Part shown: piece after piece, positions 15,095 through 22,580 of the stretch | Position numbering within the stretch: position 1 is the first letter of the stretch | How the letters are laid out: every line of letters starts with the position of its first letter | DNA from: UBA5287 sp041672395 | Lineage (GTDB): Bacteria; Bacteroidota; Bacteroidia; Bacteroidales; Dysgonomonadaceae | DNA length: 26,128 bases | Assembly: GCA_041672395.1 (NCBI GenBank) | Contig: JBAYZS010000033.1 | Span: 1-26,128 of the forward strand | Direction of reading: 5' to 3' | Made by a program: the position numbers and the translations under genes | The notes under the pieces: model-generated | Databases searched by the model: none | The model's input: only the letters and a program-made list of their open reading frames with translations | Told to the model about the DNA's origin: nothing

Positions 15095-16159
15095 TTAAAT
15101 AATCATTCCGCTGCCCAGGCAAATCCGATGTTCTTTATCGTACACCACACCAAACTGTCCCGCCGCAATCCCCTGAACCGGAATTTCAGACTGAATATGG
15201 TATAAATCGCCCACCCGCTTAATTTTTCCTTTTGTAAATTCAGGTGTATGTCTAATTTTAAACGTAATATCCTTTTCATCATCAAATTCGCCCCACACAT
15301 CCTTCGTTATAAACGAAAAACCCTGTAAGTTAATTGCGTTACCATACTGATATTTAGTGTCATATCCTTTTGATACATATACAATATTCCTATCGATATC
15401 CTTTTTAATAACAAACCACGGTCCACCGCTCAAGCCAAGTCCCTTACGTTGTCCAATCGTATGGAACCAATAGCCCAAGTGTTTTCCCAGAATATTTCCC
15501 GTCTCAAATTCGACAATAAGACCCTCTTTTTTACCAAGGTATCGTTCTATAAAATCATTATAATTAATCTTTCCCAAGAAACAGATACCCTGACTATCCT
15601 TTCGTTTTGCAGATGGCAGCTGTTGTTTTTCCGCAATATTCCTCACCTCTTTTTTCATCAAATCACCGATAGGGAACATCAATTTAGAAATCTGTGCGAT
15701 ATTAATCTGCGCCAGAAAGTCAGTCTGGTCCTTCACCTTATCCTTAGCTGTTCCAAGCCATGAGAATCCATCCATTTCAACCGTCGTCGCGTAATGTCCC
15801 GTAGCGATTTTGTCGAATTGATATCCCCATTTATCATTAAAACAACCAAATTTGATCAACTTATTGCACATCATATCTGGGTTAGGAGTCAGCCCTCTTT
15901 TCACTGAATCGATCGTATATTTGACCACGCTATCCCAATATTCCTCATGCAGAGATACCACCTCAAAGCGGCATCCATATTTTTTTGCAAGATAAGAAAC
16001 AATTTCAATGTCCTCTTCCGACGGACAATCGATGTACCCATCCTTATCTTCCATTCCAATTTTTATATAATAAATTGTAGGATCATAGCCCATTTCTTTC
16101 AATTGATGAACCACCACTGAGCTGTCGACCCCACCTGACACAAGCGCTGCTATTTCCAT
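15095..16159 (-). CDS. mnmA: tRNA 2-thiouridine(34) synthase MnmA
   Basis: Thiolates U34 of the glutamate, glutamine and lysine tRNAs using ATP and a sulfur relay. The ATP pyrophosphatase loop SGGVDSS is at residues 8-14. The two catalytic cysteines are visible: C98 in NPDMMCNKLIKFG and C193 in KDSQGICFLGK. The GQRKGLGLSGGPWFV segment marks the central domain. At 354 residues it is of normal length. The ATG at 16159 gives MEIAALVSGG; the eight codons upstream of it are not conserved and approach the -7 box. Bacteroidetes often carry more than one MnmA paralog; whether this genome does is not visible. Confidence 0.95.
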   Translation of the reverse strand: MEIAALVSGGVDSSVVVHQLKEMGYDPTIYYIKIGMEDKDGYIDCPSEEDIEIVSYLAKKYGCRFEVVSLHEEYWDSVVKYTIDSVKRGLTPNPDMMCNKLIKFGCFNDKWGYQFDKIATGHYATTVEMDGFSWLGTAKDKVKDQTDFLAQINIAQISKLMFPIGDLMKKEVRNIAEKQQLPSAKRKDSQGICFLGKINYNDFIERYLGKKEGLIVEFETGNILGKHLGYWFHTIGQRKGLGLSGGPWFVIKKDIDRNIVYVSKGYDTKYQYGNAINLQGFSFITKDVWGEFDDEKDITFKIRHTPEFTKGKIKRVGDLYHIQSEIPVQGIAAGQFGVVYDKEHRICLGSGMII

Positions 16160-16180
16160 TTTTTTCTGAACAATAAAGTG

Positions 16181-16210
16181 CAAAGTTACAAATTAATTGT
16201 ATCTTTACAA
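16181..16210 (-). promoter_or_regulatory. Promoter of mnmA-hflX
   Basis: On the minus strand, TTG (16210-16208), 19 bases, then TAACTTTG (16188-16181), 21 bases before the mnmA ATG. An excellent match to the Bacteroidetes consensus. Confidence 0.72.
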
Positions 16211-16508
16211 TTTATTGCACGTAATGTCTTCATTTACATCAGTCCCACTCTGATTTTGAGGGGCTCGGTTTTTCCGGGAAGAACGGTTTGCGGCGCAAAC
16301 GGGAATAGAACTTGGAAAATGTGGGAGAACATACGAAACGAGCAATAGAGGGGTTTTGCAGTCGAAAAGTTTGCAGTGCAAACTGAAAGTAGACCTGAAA
16401 AGTATTCAGCAATAGTGCGGGAGTGAATCCCTAAAAGTTCAGGCAAGAACCTCATACAATTCGGAAAAGCGATTCCGACCCAATAGAGAAGAAAAAAAAA
16501 CAATATAA
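16211..16508. other. Spacer between mnmA and recJ with duplicated unit
   Basis: About 300 bases between divergent genes. It is purine-rich on the plus strand and contains two related hairpin units (16286-16300 and 16369-16383). An 89-codon minus-strand frame spans most of it, but I see no promoter or recognised domain and treat it as probably non-coding. No TAnnTTTG box is evident for recJ. Confidence 0.55.
16286..16383. repeat. Two copies of a diverged hairpin unit
   Basis: GTTTGC-GGC-GCAAAC at 16286-16300 and GTTTGC-AGT-GCAAAC at 16369-16383 have the same six-pair stem and different loops, 83 bases apart. Flanks are also related: TAGAACTTGGAAAA follows the first and TAGACCTGAAAA the second, and GAGCAATAGAG and CAGCAATAGTG appear at roughly matching offsets. 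The pattern fits an old tandem duplication of a mobile or structured intergenic element. Confidence 0.65.
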
Positions 16509-18230
16509 ATGACTTACAGATGGAATTATCTCACCCTATCAGACGACCAAAAAATTAAACGAAATGAACTAGCAGAAGAATTACAATTAGACCCGATACT
16601 CGCCGAATTACTTATTCACAGAGGACTCTCAACAAAGGACCAAGCAAATAAGTTCTTGCACCCCAGTCTAGATGACTTACACGATCCTTTTTTGATGCCC
16701 GACATGGAAGAAGCAATTAGACGAATCGAGAAAGCAATAGGAAATAAAGAGCGCATTCTTATTTACGGAGACTATGACGTAGATGGAACCACCGCCGTTT
16801 CTTTGGTCTACAAGTTTTTCCGCAAAATTACAAGCAACCTGGATTATTATATTCCAGATCGGTATGAAGAAGGGTACGGCATTTCAATTCAAGGAATTGA
16901 TTTTGCTGCAAGTACAGACGTAAAGCTGATTATCTCACTCGATTGCGGCATAAAAGCGATCAGCAAAATAGCTTATGCCAAAGAAAAAGGAATAGACTTC
17001 ATTGTTTGCGACCATCACATGCCCGACGACACCCTTCCGGATGCAGTCGCCGTAGTTGATGCTAAGCGTCTCGATTCTGTTTATCCATACAACGAATTAT
17101 CCGGTTGCGGCGTTGGTTTCAAGTTAGTACAGGCCTTTGCCCAGCGTAACGGTTATCCCTTTTCAGAGCTCGAATCCCTGCTCGATCTGTGTGCCGTTAG
17201 CATCGCTGCCGACATCGTCCCAATTACAGGTGAGAACAGAATTCTCATGTATCACGGTCTCATTCAACTCAACACCAATCCCTGTTTCGGTCTCCGTGGC
17301 ATCCTGGAGATTTGCAAACTAACTCATAAGTCAATCACCGTAAACGACATCGTTTTCAAAATAGGTCCCCGTATCAACGCTTCCGGTCGCATGATGAACG
17401 GCAAAGAAGCAGTCGATCTGCTGTTAGCTGTCGACATGCCCACAGCCCGGATAATGAGTAAGAGCATCGACAAATACAACGAAGACCGTCGTGAGCTCGA
17501 CAAGAAAATTACCGAAGAAGCCATCAACTATATAGACACCCAGACCGATGTCACCGCTCAGAAAAGTATTGTTGTCTATAACGAAAACTGGCACAAAGGA
17601 ATCGTCGGAATCGTCGCCTCTCGTTTAACAGAGCGCTATTACCGTCCGGCAATTGTCCTCACCCGATCTAGAAATAACCTCATTTCCGGATCCGCACGAT
17701 CCGTAGTCGGTTTCGATGTGTACAGAGCCATCGAATCCTGCAAAGACATTCTTGAAAACTTTGGCGGTCATACTTATGCTGCTGGACTCACGCTGAAAGA
17801 AGAAAACCTGGCCGAGTTCAAACGCCGTTTCGACACCATTTCATTCGACGAGATCGAATCCAAGATGATGCTTCCTCAAATCGTAATTGATGCTGAGATT
17901 CCCTTCAGCAATATTACCACCAGGTTCATGCAACAACTCAATCTCTTCAGTCCCTTCGGCGCAGATAACGAAAATCCTGTCTTCCTCACCCGCAATATCT
18001 CCGATACCGGTGGTAGCAGGCTGGTAGGCATGAACAACCGTCACACCAAGCTCGAAGTCACCGATCGTTCCGTAAGTATACCCTTTTCCGGTATAGCTTT
18101 CGGTACCGATGGTTATTACGATGAGTTAAAGTCCCGTGTACCACTCGACATCTGTTATACATTAGAGGAAAATAATCGCAGTATAAAGCGCAACGTACAG
18201 TTGATTGTCAAAGATATGCGGCTCAGTTGA
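16509..18230 (+). CDS. recJ: Single-stranded-DNA-specific exonuclease RecJ
   Basis: A 573-residue DHH-family 5'-3' exonuclease acting in recombination, mismatch and base excision repair. Metal-binding motifs are GDYDVDG at residues 87-93, LDCG near 147, and DHH at 168-170 in VCDHHMPDD. SGCGVGFKL follows. The DHHA1 part includes WHKGIVGIVASRLTE and the FGGHTYAAGL signature, and an OB-fold region closes the protein. Length is normal. recQ starts 13 bases downstream, so the two are probably one transcript; RecJ and RecQ are known to work together, RecQ unwinding and RecJ degrading the 5' strand. The coding strand is notably C-rich. Confidence 0.96.
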   Translation: MTYRWNYLTLSDDQKIKRNELAEELQLDPILAELLIHRGLSTKDQANKFLHPSLDDLHDPFLMPDMEEAIRRIEKAIGNKERILIYGDYDVDGTTAVSLVYKFFRKITSNLDYYIPDRYEEGYGISIQGIDFAASTDVKLIISLDCGIKAISKIAYAKEKGIDFIVCDHHMPDDTLPDAVAVVDAKRLDSVYPYNELSGCGVGFKLVQAFAQRNGYPFSELESLLDLCAVSIAADIVPITGENRILMYHGLIQLNTNPCFGLRGILEICKLTHKSITVNDIVFKIGPRINASGRMMNGKEAVDLLLAVDMPTARIMSKSIDKYNEDRRELDKKITEEAINYIDTQTDVTAQKSIVVYNENWHKGIVGIVASRLTERYYRPAIVLTRSRNNLISGSARSVVGFDVYRAIESCKDILENFGGHTYAAGLTLKEENLAEFKRRFDTISFDEIESKMMLPQIVIDAEIPFSNITTRFMQQLNLFSPFGADNENPVFLTRNISDTGGSRLVGMNNRHTKLEVTDRSVSIPFSGIAFGTDGYYDELKSRVPLDICYTLEENNRSIKRNVQLIVKDMRLS

Positions 18231-18243
18231 AAAACAAAGCGTT

Positions 18244-20169
18244 ATGTCAGTTCCCAATTTTCGTGAAATACTGCAAACCTACTGGGGGTACTCAGAATTC
18301 CGTCCCTTACAGGAAGATATTATCCATTCCATCTGGTCAGGCAAAGACACATTAGGTCTTATGCCCACCGGTGGTGGAAAATCTATCACCTTCCAGGTCC
18401 CCGTTATGGCCATGGAAGGCATCTGTCTCGTCGTCACCCCCCTCATCGCGTTAATGAAAGACCAGGTCGACAATCTGAAAGAGCGCGGAATTAAAGCTGC
18501 CGCTGTCTATTCAGGAATGAGTCGCGAAGAGATAATAACTACGCTCGAAAACTGCATCTTCGGCAACTTTAAGTTCTTGTATGTCTCCCCCGAGCGACTC
18601 CCTTCCCCCATCTTTCAGTCCAAGCTTCAAAGCATGAACGTCTGCATGCTTGTTGTCGATGAGGCCCACTGTATCTCTCAGTGGGGTTACGATTTTCGTC
18701 CATCCTATCTCAATATTGCCGACATAAGAGAAGAGCTTCCCGACATACCACTTTTGGCCCTCACCGCCACTGCCACCAAGGAAGTCGTTGGCGATATTCA
18801 GGAGAAGCTCCATTTCAAAGAAGAAAACGTCTTCCATAAAAGCTTTGCCCGCGATAATCTCAGCTATGTAGTGCGCAAAGTCGATAATAAATACGCCGAG
18901 CTCATCCATATCCTCCAATCCGTTCCCGGCTCCTCTATCGTTTACGTGCGCAACCGCACCCAGACCAAAGAAACCGCCCACTTACTTAAGAAAGCAGGCA
19001 TCTCCGCCGATTTTTTTCATGCCGGACTGCTTCATGATATAAAAGAAGACCGTCAGAACAAATGGAAGTCTGGCGAGAGTCGCGTGATGGTTGCCACCAA
19101 CGCCTTTGGGATGGGTATTGACAAAAGCGATGTTCGCACCGTCGTTCATCTCGATCTTCCCAACTCCCTCGAAGAGTATTACCAGGAAGCCGGTCGTGCC
19201 GGTCGCGATGAACGCCGTTCCTATGCCATCATGCTCTACAATCAAAAAGATATAGTCAAGTTAAAGAAGCGACTCACTGATTCCTTTCCACCCCGTGCTC
19301 TCATCACTCGCATCTACGATGCGTTAGGCAACTATTTCCAATTAGCTGTTGGCTCTGGAGCAGGAAATACCTACGATTTCAATTTTCAGGAATTCTGTAA
19401 CAACTTCCATTTCTCCTTTCTTCAAGCTCATCATGCCCTCAAGATTATCCAGTTGGCAGGCTATATCGAGTACACCGACGAGATAGAGACCCGTTCCCGT
19501 TTGAAAATCCTTATTCAGCGCAACGATCTTTACACATTAAAGCTCGACAAATCCTGCGATGCCCTCCTTCATCTCGTTCTCAGAACCTATACTGGCATCT
19601 TTACTGATGAAGTTTATGTCGATGAAAACCTTCTTGCACTTCGACTCAACACCACCCGTGACGTAATATATGAAACACTTCGGGGATTAAGCCGTATGAA
19701 ATATATCCGATACGTTCCCCAGAAAAAAACACCCTATATTGTTTATAACACCCCTCGCGAAGACATACAGTTTTTGAGTATCGGCAAGCAAGTGTACGAA
19801 GAGCGTAAAAAACGCTTTGCAGAACGCATTCAGTCCATGATCGACTATATTGAAAATGACCATATCTGTAGAAGTAAGATACTACTCGTCTATTTCAACG
19901 ACCGTGATGCCAAAGACTGCGGATATTGCGATGTTTGTCTCACCCGCAATCAGATAGGCATTACCAATTACGAGTACAAGCAGATTGAAGCCACCCTGTT
20001 GCAGACATTAACCCGGTCGGATTCAATGCGTTTGGGAGAGCTGGTCGATTCAGTCAGTCGGTTCGAGAGTGAAAAAGTCACCACCGTTATCCGGTTTTTG
20101 GTTGGCAATGAAGTATTATCTTTGTCCGACGATTCTTTAGCATTGAACAACAAAACAATTAAGAAGTGA
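18244..20169 (+). CDS. recQ: ATP-dependent DNA helicase RecQ
   Basis: A 641-residue 3'-5' superfamily 2 helicase for recombination and stalled-fork repair. The Q-motif region FRPLQEDII precedes Walker A TGGGKS (42-47) and the DEAH box (139-142) in VVDEAHCISQWGYDFRPSY. Motif V-VI segments are NAFGMGIDKSDVRTVVH and QEAGRAGRDERRSY. The RecQ zinc site has four cysteines at 542, 559, 562 and 565, the last three in CGYCDVC. A winged-helix segment of about 75 residues follows; I see no HRDC domain. The ATG at 18244 gives MSVPNFREILQTYWGY, the usual start; 13 more codons upstream overlap recJ and are not conserved. Confidence 0.95.
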   Translation: MSVPNFREILQTYWGYSEFRPLQEDIIHSIWSGKDTLGLMPTGGGKSITFQVPVMAMEGICLVVTPLIALMKDQVDNLKERGIKAAAVYSGMSREEIITTLENCIFGNFKFLYVSPERLPSPIFQSKLQSMNVCMLVVDEAHCISQWGYDFRPSYLNIADIREELPDIPLLALTATATKEVVGDIQEKLHFKEENVFHKSFARDNLSYVVRKVDNKYAELIHILQSVPGSSIVYVRNRTQTKETAHLLKKAGISADFFHAGLLHDIKEDRQNKWKSGESRVMVATNAFGMGIDKSDVRTVVHLDLPNSLEEYYQEAGRAGRDERRSYAIMLYNQKDIVKLKKRLTDSFPPRALITRIYDALGNYFQLAVGSGAGNTYDFNFQEFCNNFHFSFLQAHHALKIIQLAGYIEYTDEIETRSRLKILIQRNDLYTLKLDKSCDALLHLVLRTYTGIFTDEVYVDENLLALRLNTTRDVIYETLRGLSRMKYIRYVPQKKTPYIVYNTPREDIQFLSIGKQVYEERKKRFAERIQSMIDYIENDHICRSKILLVYFNDRDAKDCGYCDVCLTRNQIGITNYEYKQIEATLLQTLTRSDSMRLGELVDSVSRFESEKVTTVIRFLVGNEVLSLSDDSLALNNKTIKK

Positions 20170-20260
20170 AGAGACAGAACAGTCAACAGCTTACAACCTG
20201 GGAATTTTGAGTTGCAGATAATTACAGGGTAAGCACAACTGGACGATGAATTCAATATAT

Positions 20261-20280
20261 TTTGCATTTTTTTTTGCAAA
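20261..20280. repeat. TTTGCA inverted repeat around a T8 loop
   Basis: TTTGCA (20261-20266) and TGCAAA (20275-20280) flank eight T residues. It overlaps the -33 element of the tRNA-Arg promoter and lies after recQ. It could be a weak terminator for recQ or a regulator-binding site; neither is shown. Confidence 0.55.
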
Positions 20281-20303
20281 TTCTGAAGAAAGCACTATCT
20301 TTG
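20274..20303 (+). promoter_or_regulatory. Promoter of tRNA-Arg
   Basis: TTG (20274-20276), 19 bases, TATCTTTG (20296-20303). The -7 box ends 23 bases before the tRNA, so the precursor would have a short 5' extension. Confidence 0.72.
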
Positions 20304-20326
20304 CATCAAATTAACTCGAATATAAT

Positions 20327-20400
20327 GGCCCCGTAGCTTAACTGAATAGAGTATCTGACTACGGATCAGAAGGTTCCAGGTTTGAATCCTGGCGGGGTCA
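20327..20400 (+). tRNA. tRNA-Arg (anticodon ACG)
   Basis: A complete cloverleaf: acceptor GGCCCCG (20327-20333) with CGGGGTC (20393-20399) and A as discriminator. The anticodon stem TCTGA/TCAGA encloses loop CTACGGA, with anticodon ACG at 20361-20363. The T stem CCAGG/CCTGG has loop TTTGAAT. The 3' CCA is not encoded. With A34 edited to inosine it would read CGU, CGC and CGA arginine codons. Confidence 0.96.
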
Positions 20401-20401
20401 C

Positions 20402-20433
20402 AAAAAAGCATCTCATTTTGGGATGCTTTTTTT
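20402..20433. terminator. Bidirectional terminator for tRNA-Arg and the opposing operon
   Basis: AGCATC (20407-20412) pairs with GATGCT (20422-20427), and the stem extends by pairing of the flanking A and T runs. Runs of A before and T after mean both strands end in a T tract. It lies right after the tRNA and about 90 bases beyond the stop of the minus-strand glycan operon, so it can serve both. Confidence 0.85.
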
Positions 20434-20525
20434 GTGATATTTCTCCCCTTCAAATTATATAATCCCTATTCACTAAACAGCCAATTAAATGGTACGCTCA
20501 TTTTATTTATCAAAACAAATCGGCA

Positions 20526-22568
20526 TTATTTCTTCCAAATCAACCGGTAATTGAATCTTCTGTTTGGGGCAGTATCACCATCCAGACATAACGATATGGG
20601 GTCTTCCAAAACTTTTGGATTGTCACTCCATTTGAAATCAATCACAAACTGATGCTTACTTAAATCCAATGATCGAAGGGGAATCTCAATTTCCAATTCA
20701 TTTCCGATATAACTGTATTTCAGATCACTGATCTCAATCCACTGATCATTCTCATATTTCTTCAGGGTGGTCAAATTGTCACTTTTCACGTTTTGATTCT
20801 CAAGATAATCATACCCAAACCATCCTGTTTTGGAATCATTGTCCGCGTCAATGAGTAACAGCATCCAGTTGTTATCTGAATGTGATGTAATGGGCGATGA
20901 GGTCTCAGCGTAAAAACAAATATTCTCTTTACCAACAGCAACCTTCGATGTGATGATGTCATTCCTGCCAGAATTGTTGATATATCGTTCTCCGGCATAT
21001 CCTACGGCATCTCTGTGAAAGATATCGCCGCGGGTATCTCTGTATTCATTATCTATCTTCTTCCAGTCACTGAATTTTCCATCTATATCAATTTGATTAA
21101 ATCCTTTCTGTTCCGGAATCGGACGTACTCCTTTATATCTTCTTATATTCTGCGCCATCTGCATGTAATAGTTGTCTGTATAACCTCCTTTCATTGGTTG
21201 AATACCTCTGTTGAATTCAGCATTATACTGGTCGACAAAAAAGAAGGGGTTGTCTCTTCCCAGCCATGGGGTGGTCCCACCATCTGCGGGTTGATATTTT
21301 CCGGCAGTCCATTCATTCCAGTCATTGATATACAGAAATTCAGGATTGGCTTCAAGAGTTTCATCCCATCTTTCCTGAAAATAAATCCCATAATCTTCGG
21401 GATTGTCAACTTCTTTCCCCAACCATGGTACATGAGCCGATTTGGGCATATCATACTCGTTGAGCTCGGGTTCACCAAATGCTCTCGACCACGATTTTCC
21501 TACACCCATATTCTCCTTGGTCATTGTAACAGGGTGCTGGGCTGTTGTCACAGCGGCTTGCTCTCTTTTTCCATTATGTAACGAAAGAAGCTCTTCTGGA
21601 GATAAACTCTTTACTCGCTCATCAGCCATACTATAACCAAAACTCCAATTGTCTTCTGTGCCTATAAACCTTTTTCCGTTCCATTCATAATAACCCCACC
21701 ACATGGTCCTCAAAGTAAAGAAATCTTTTACTTCCTTGGTGTAATCTTTATAAAACTCTTCCGTAAAGTCAGGATCTTTATAATGAGGATGATTAGGATC
21801 AGTCAACGCCGCAGCATCATAGTGCGGATTGGGATGCTTAATCTCCGATCCGTTGGCATCTACTGAAGGACTACCGTTGTAAAGCAGCAACGGTTTTCCA
21901 TCCCAATAAAACCAGAGATCACGATACTTGCCTTCCTTATAAACTTTATCATATAGATCTTGTACAACAGTGATGGAGGGACCGTTAAAGGACCAGAAAA
22001 CAAATTTGGGAACTTTATTCCCTTCTTTTTTCATCTCCTGAATGATACTAAAAGTAACATCCCACTCATCCCAATACCTTACGGCGTTGGTTACATCCAT
22101 CACCAACACATCCACACCGGCATCGGCAAGCATGGAGATATCCTTACGGATCACATATTCATCCTGACTTAAAAAATAACCCATTTCCGGCTCTCCCCAA
22201 TGATAGGAATTTGTATACCAAAGAGGGTGATTGGCATTCATCCGGGCAGAAGGGTCCTTATTCAATATCTTCGTAACATCGGCATTGTAGGGCTTTTCAA
22301 GATTTGCCAGGTTCTGAGTGTGCCAGGTGATATAGAAAATACCAACCACCCTTCGCTGATCCTGCTTCACTTCTCCCGTTTCTGCGTAACTGGGCATATC
22401 TCTCCCAATAGCGTCTGTGGCTACCCAGGTGTCTGAATAAAGGTCTCTGTAATAACTCTCTTCAGTGATATTGGCTGTAACCTTCTTTTCTGTTTCCTGC
22501 AATGATCCGCATGAGAAAAGTATTGCCGGAAATACAAATAACGAAATTATAAACTTGATCTTATTCAT
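20526..22568 (-). CDS. GH71/GH99-like lipoprotein with CBM9-like C-terminus
   Basis: A 680-residue exported protein with a lipoprotein signal (FPAILFSCGS, lipidated Cys near residue 20), so probably anchored to the outer membrane. Residues about 70-480 look like a TIM barrel of the GH71/GH99 type: GIFYITWH, DISMLADAGVDVLVMDVTN (Asp at 158), LWFYWDGKPLLLYNG, FFTLRTMWWGYYEWNG and FLYINDWNEWTAGKY (Glu at 419). The last 190 residues resemble a CBM9-like beta-sandwich with IDGKFSDW, FHRDAVG, INNSGRNDI, DNNWMLLLIDAD and KTGWFGYDY. Its upstream neighbour is a clear paralog, 12 bases away. The GH99 motif I remember has a second Glu three residues after the first; here that position is Ala. Assignment to a hydrolase is by fold-like motifs only; the substrate is unknown. 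Confidence 0.6.
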   Translation of the reverse strand: MNKIKFIISLFVFPAILFSCGSLQETEKKVTANITEESYYRDLYSDTWVATDAIGRDMPSYAETGEVKQDQRRVVGIFYITWHTQNLANLEKPYNADVTKILNKDPSARMNANHPLWYTNSYHWGEPEMGYFLSQDEYVIRKDISMLADAGVDVLVMDVTNAVRYWDEWDVTFSIIQEMKKEGNKVPKFVFWSFNGPSITVVQDLYDKVYKEGKYRDLWFYWDGKPLLLYNGSPSVDANGSEIKHPNPHYDAAALTDPNHPHYKDPDFTEEFYKDYTKEVKDFFTLRTMWWGYYEWNGKRFIGTEDNWSFGYSMADERVKSLSPEELLSLHNGKREQAAVTTAQHPVTMTKENMGVGKSWSRAFGEPELNEYDMPKSAHVPWLGKEVDNPEDYGIYFQERWDETLEANPEFLYINDWNEWTAGKYQPADGGTTPWLGRDNPFFFVDQYNAEFNRGIQPMKGGYTDNYYMQMAQNIRRYKGVRPIPEQKGFNQIDIDGKFSDWKKIDNEYRDTRGDIFHRDAVGYAGERYINNSGRNDIITSKVAVGKENICFYAETSSPITSHSDNNWMLLLIDADNDSKTGWFGYDYLENQNVKSDNLTTLKKYENDQWIEISDLKYSYIGNELEIEIPLRSLDLSKHQFVIDFKWSDNPKVLEDPISLCLDGDTAPNRRFNYRLIWKK

Positions 22569-22580
22569 ATGAGTTATACC

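Noticed and set aside
16234..16503. 89-codon minus-strand frame between mnmA and recJ
   Set aside because: No recognised domain, no promoter box, and it spans a duplicated hairpin region; more likely a by-product of the repeat. Kept open as a check in the findings.
18511..18981. 156-codon frame antisense to recQ
   Set aside because: It is fully inside a clear helicase gene, and the C-rich coding strand makes stop codons scarce on the opposite strand.
20327..20400. Integration site of a mobile element at tRNA-Arg
   Set aside because: No integrase gene and no repeated copy of the tRNA 3' end were seen nearby.
21015..21581. 188-codon plus-strand frame antisense to the GH71/99-like lipoprotein gene
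   Set aside because: It is a shadow of a convincing coding region with signal peptide and conserved motifs on the other strand.
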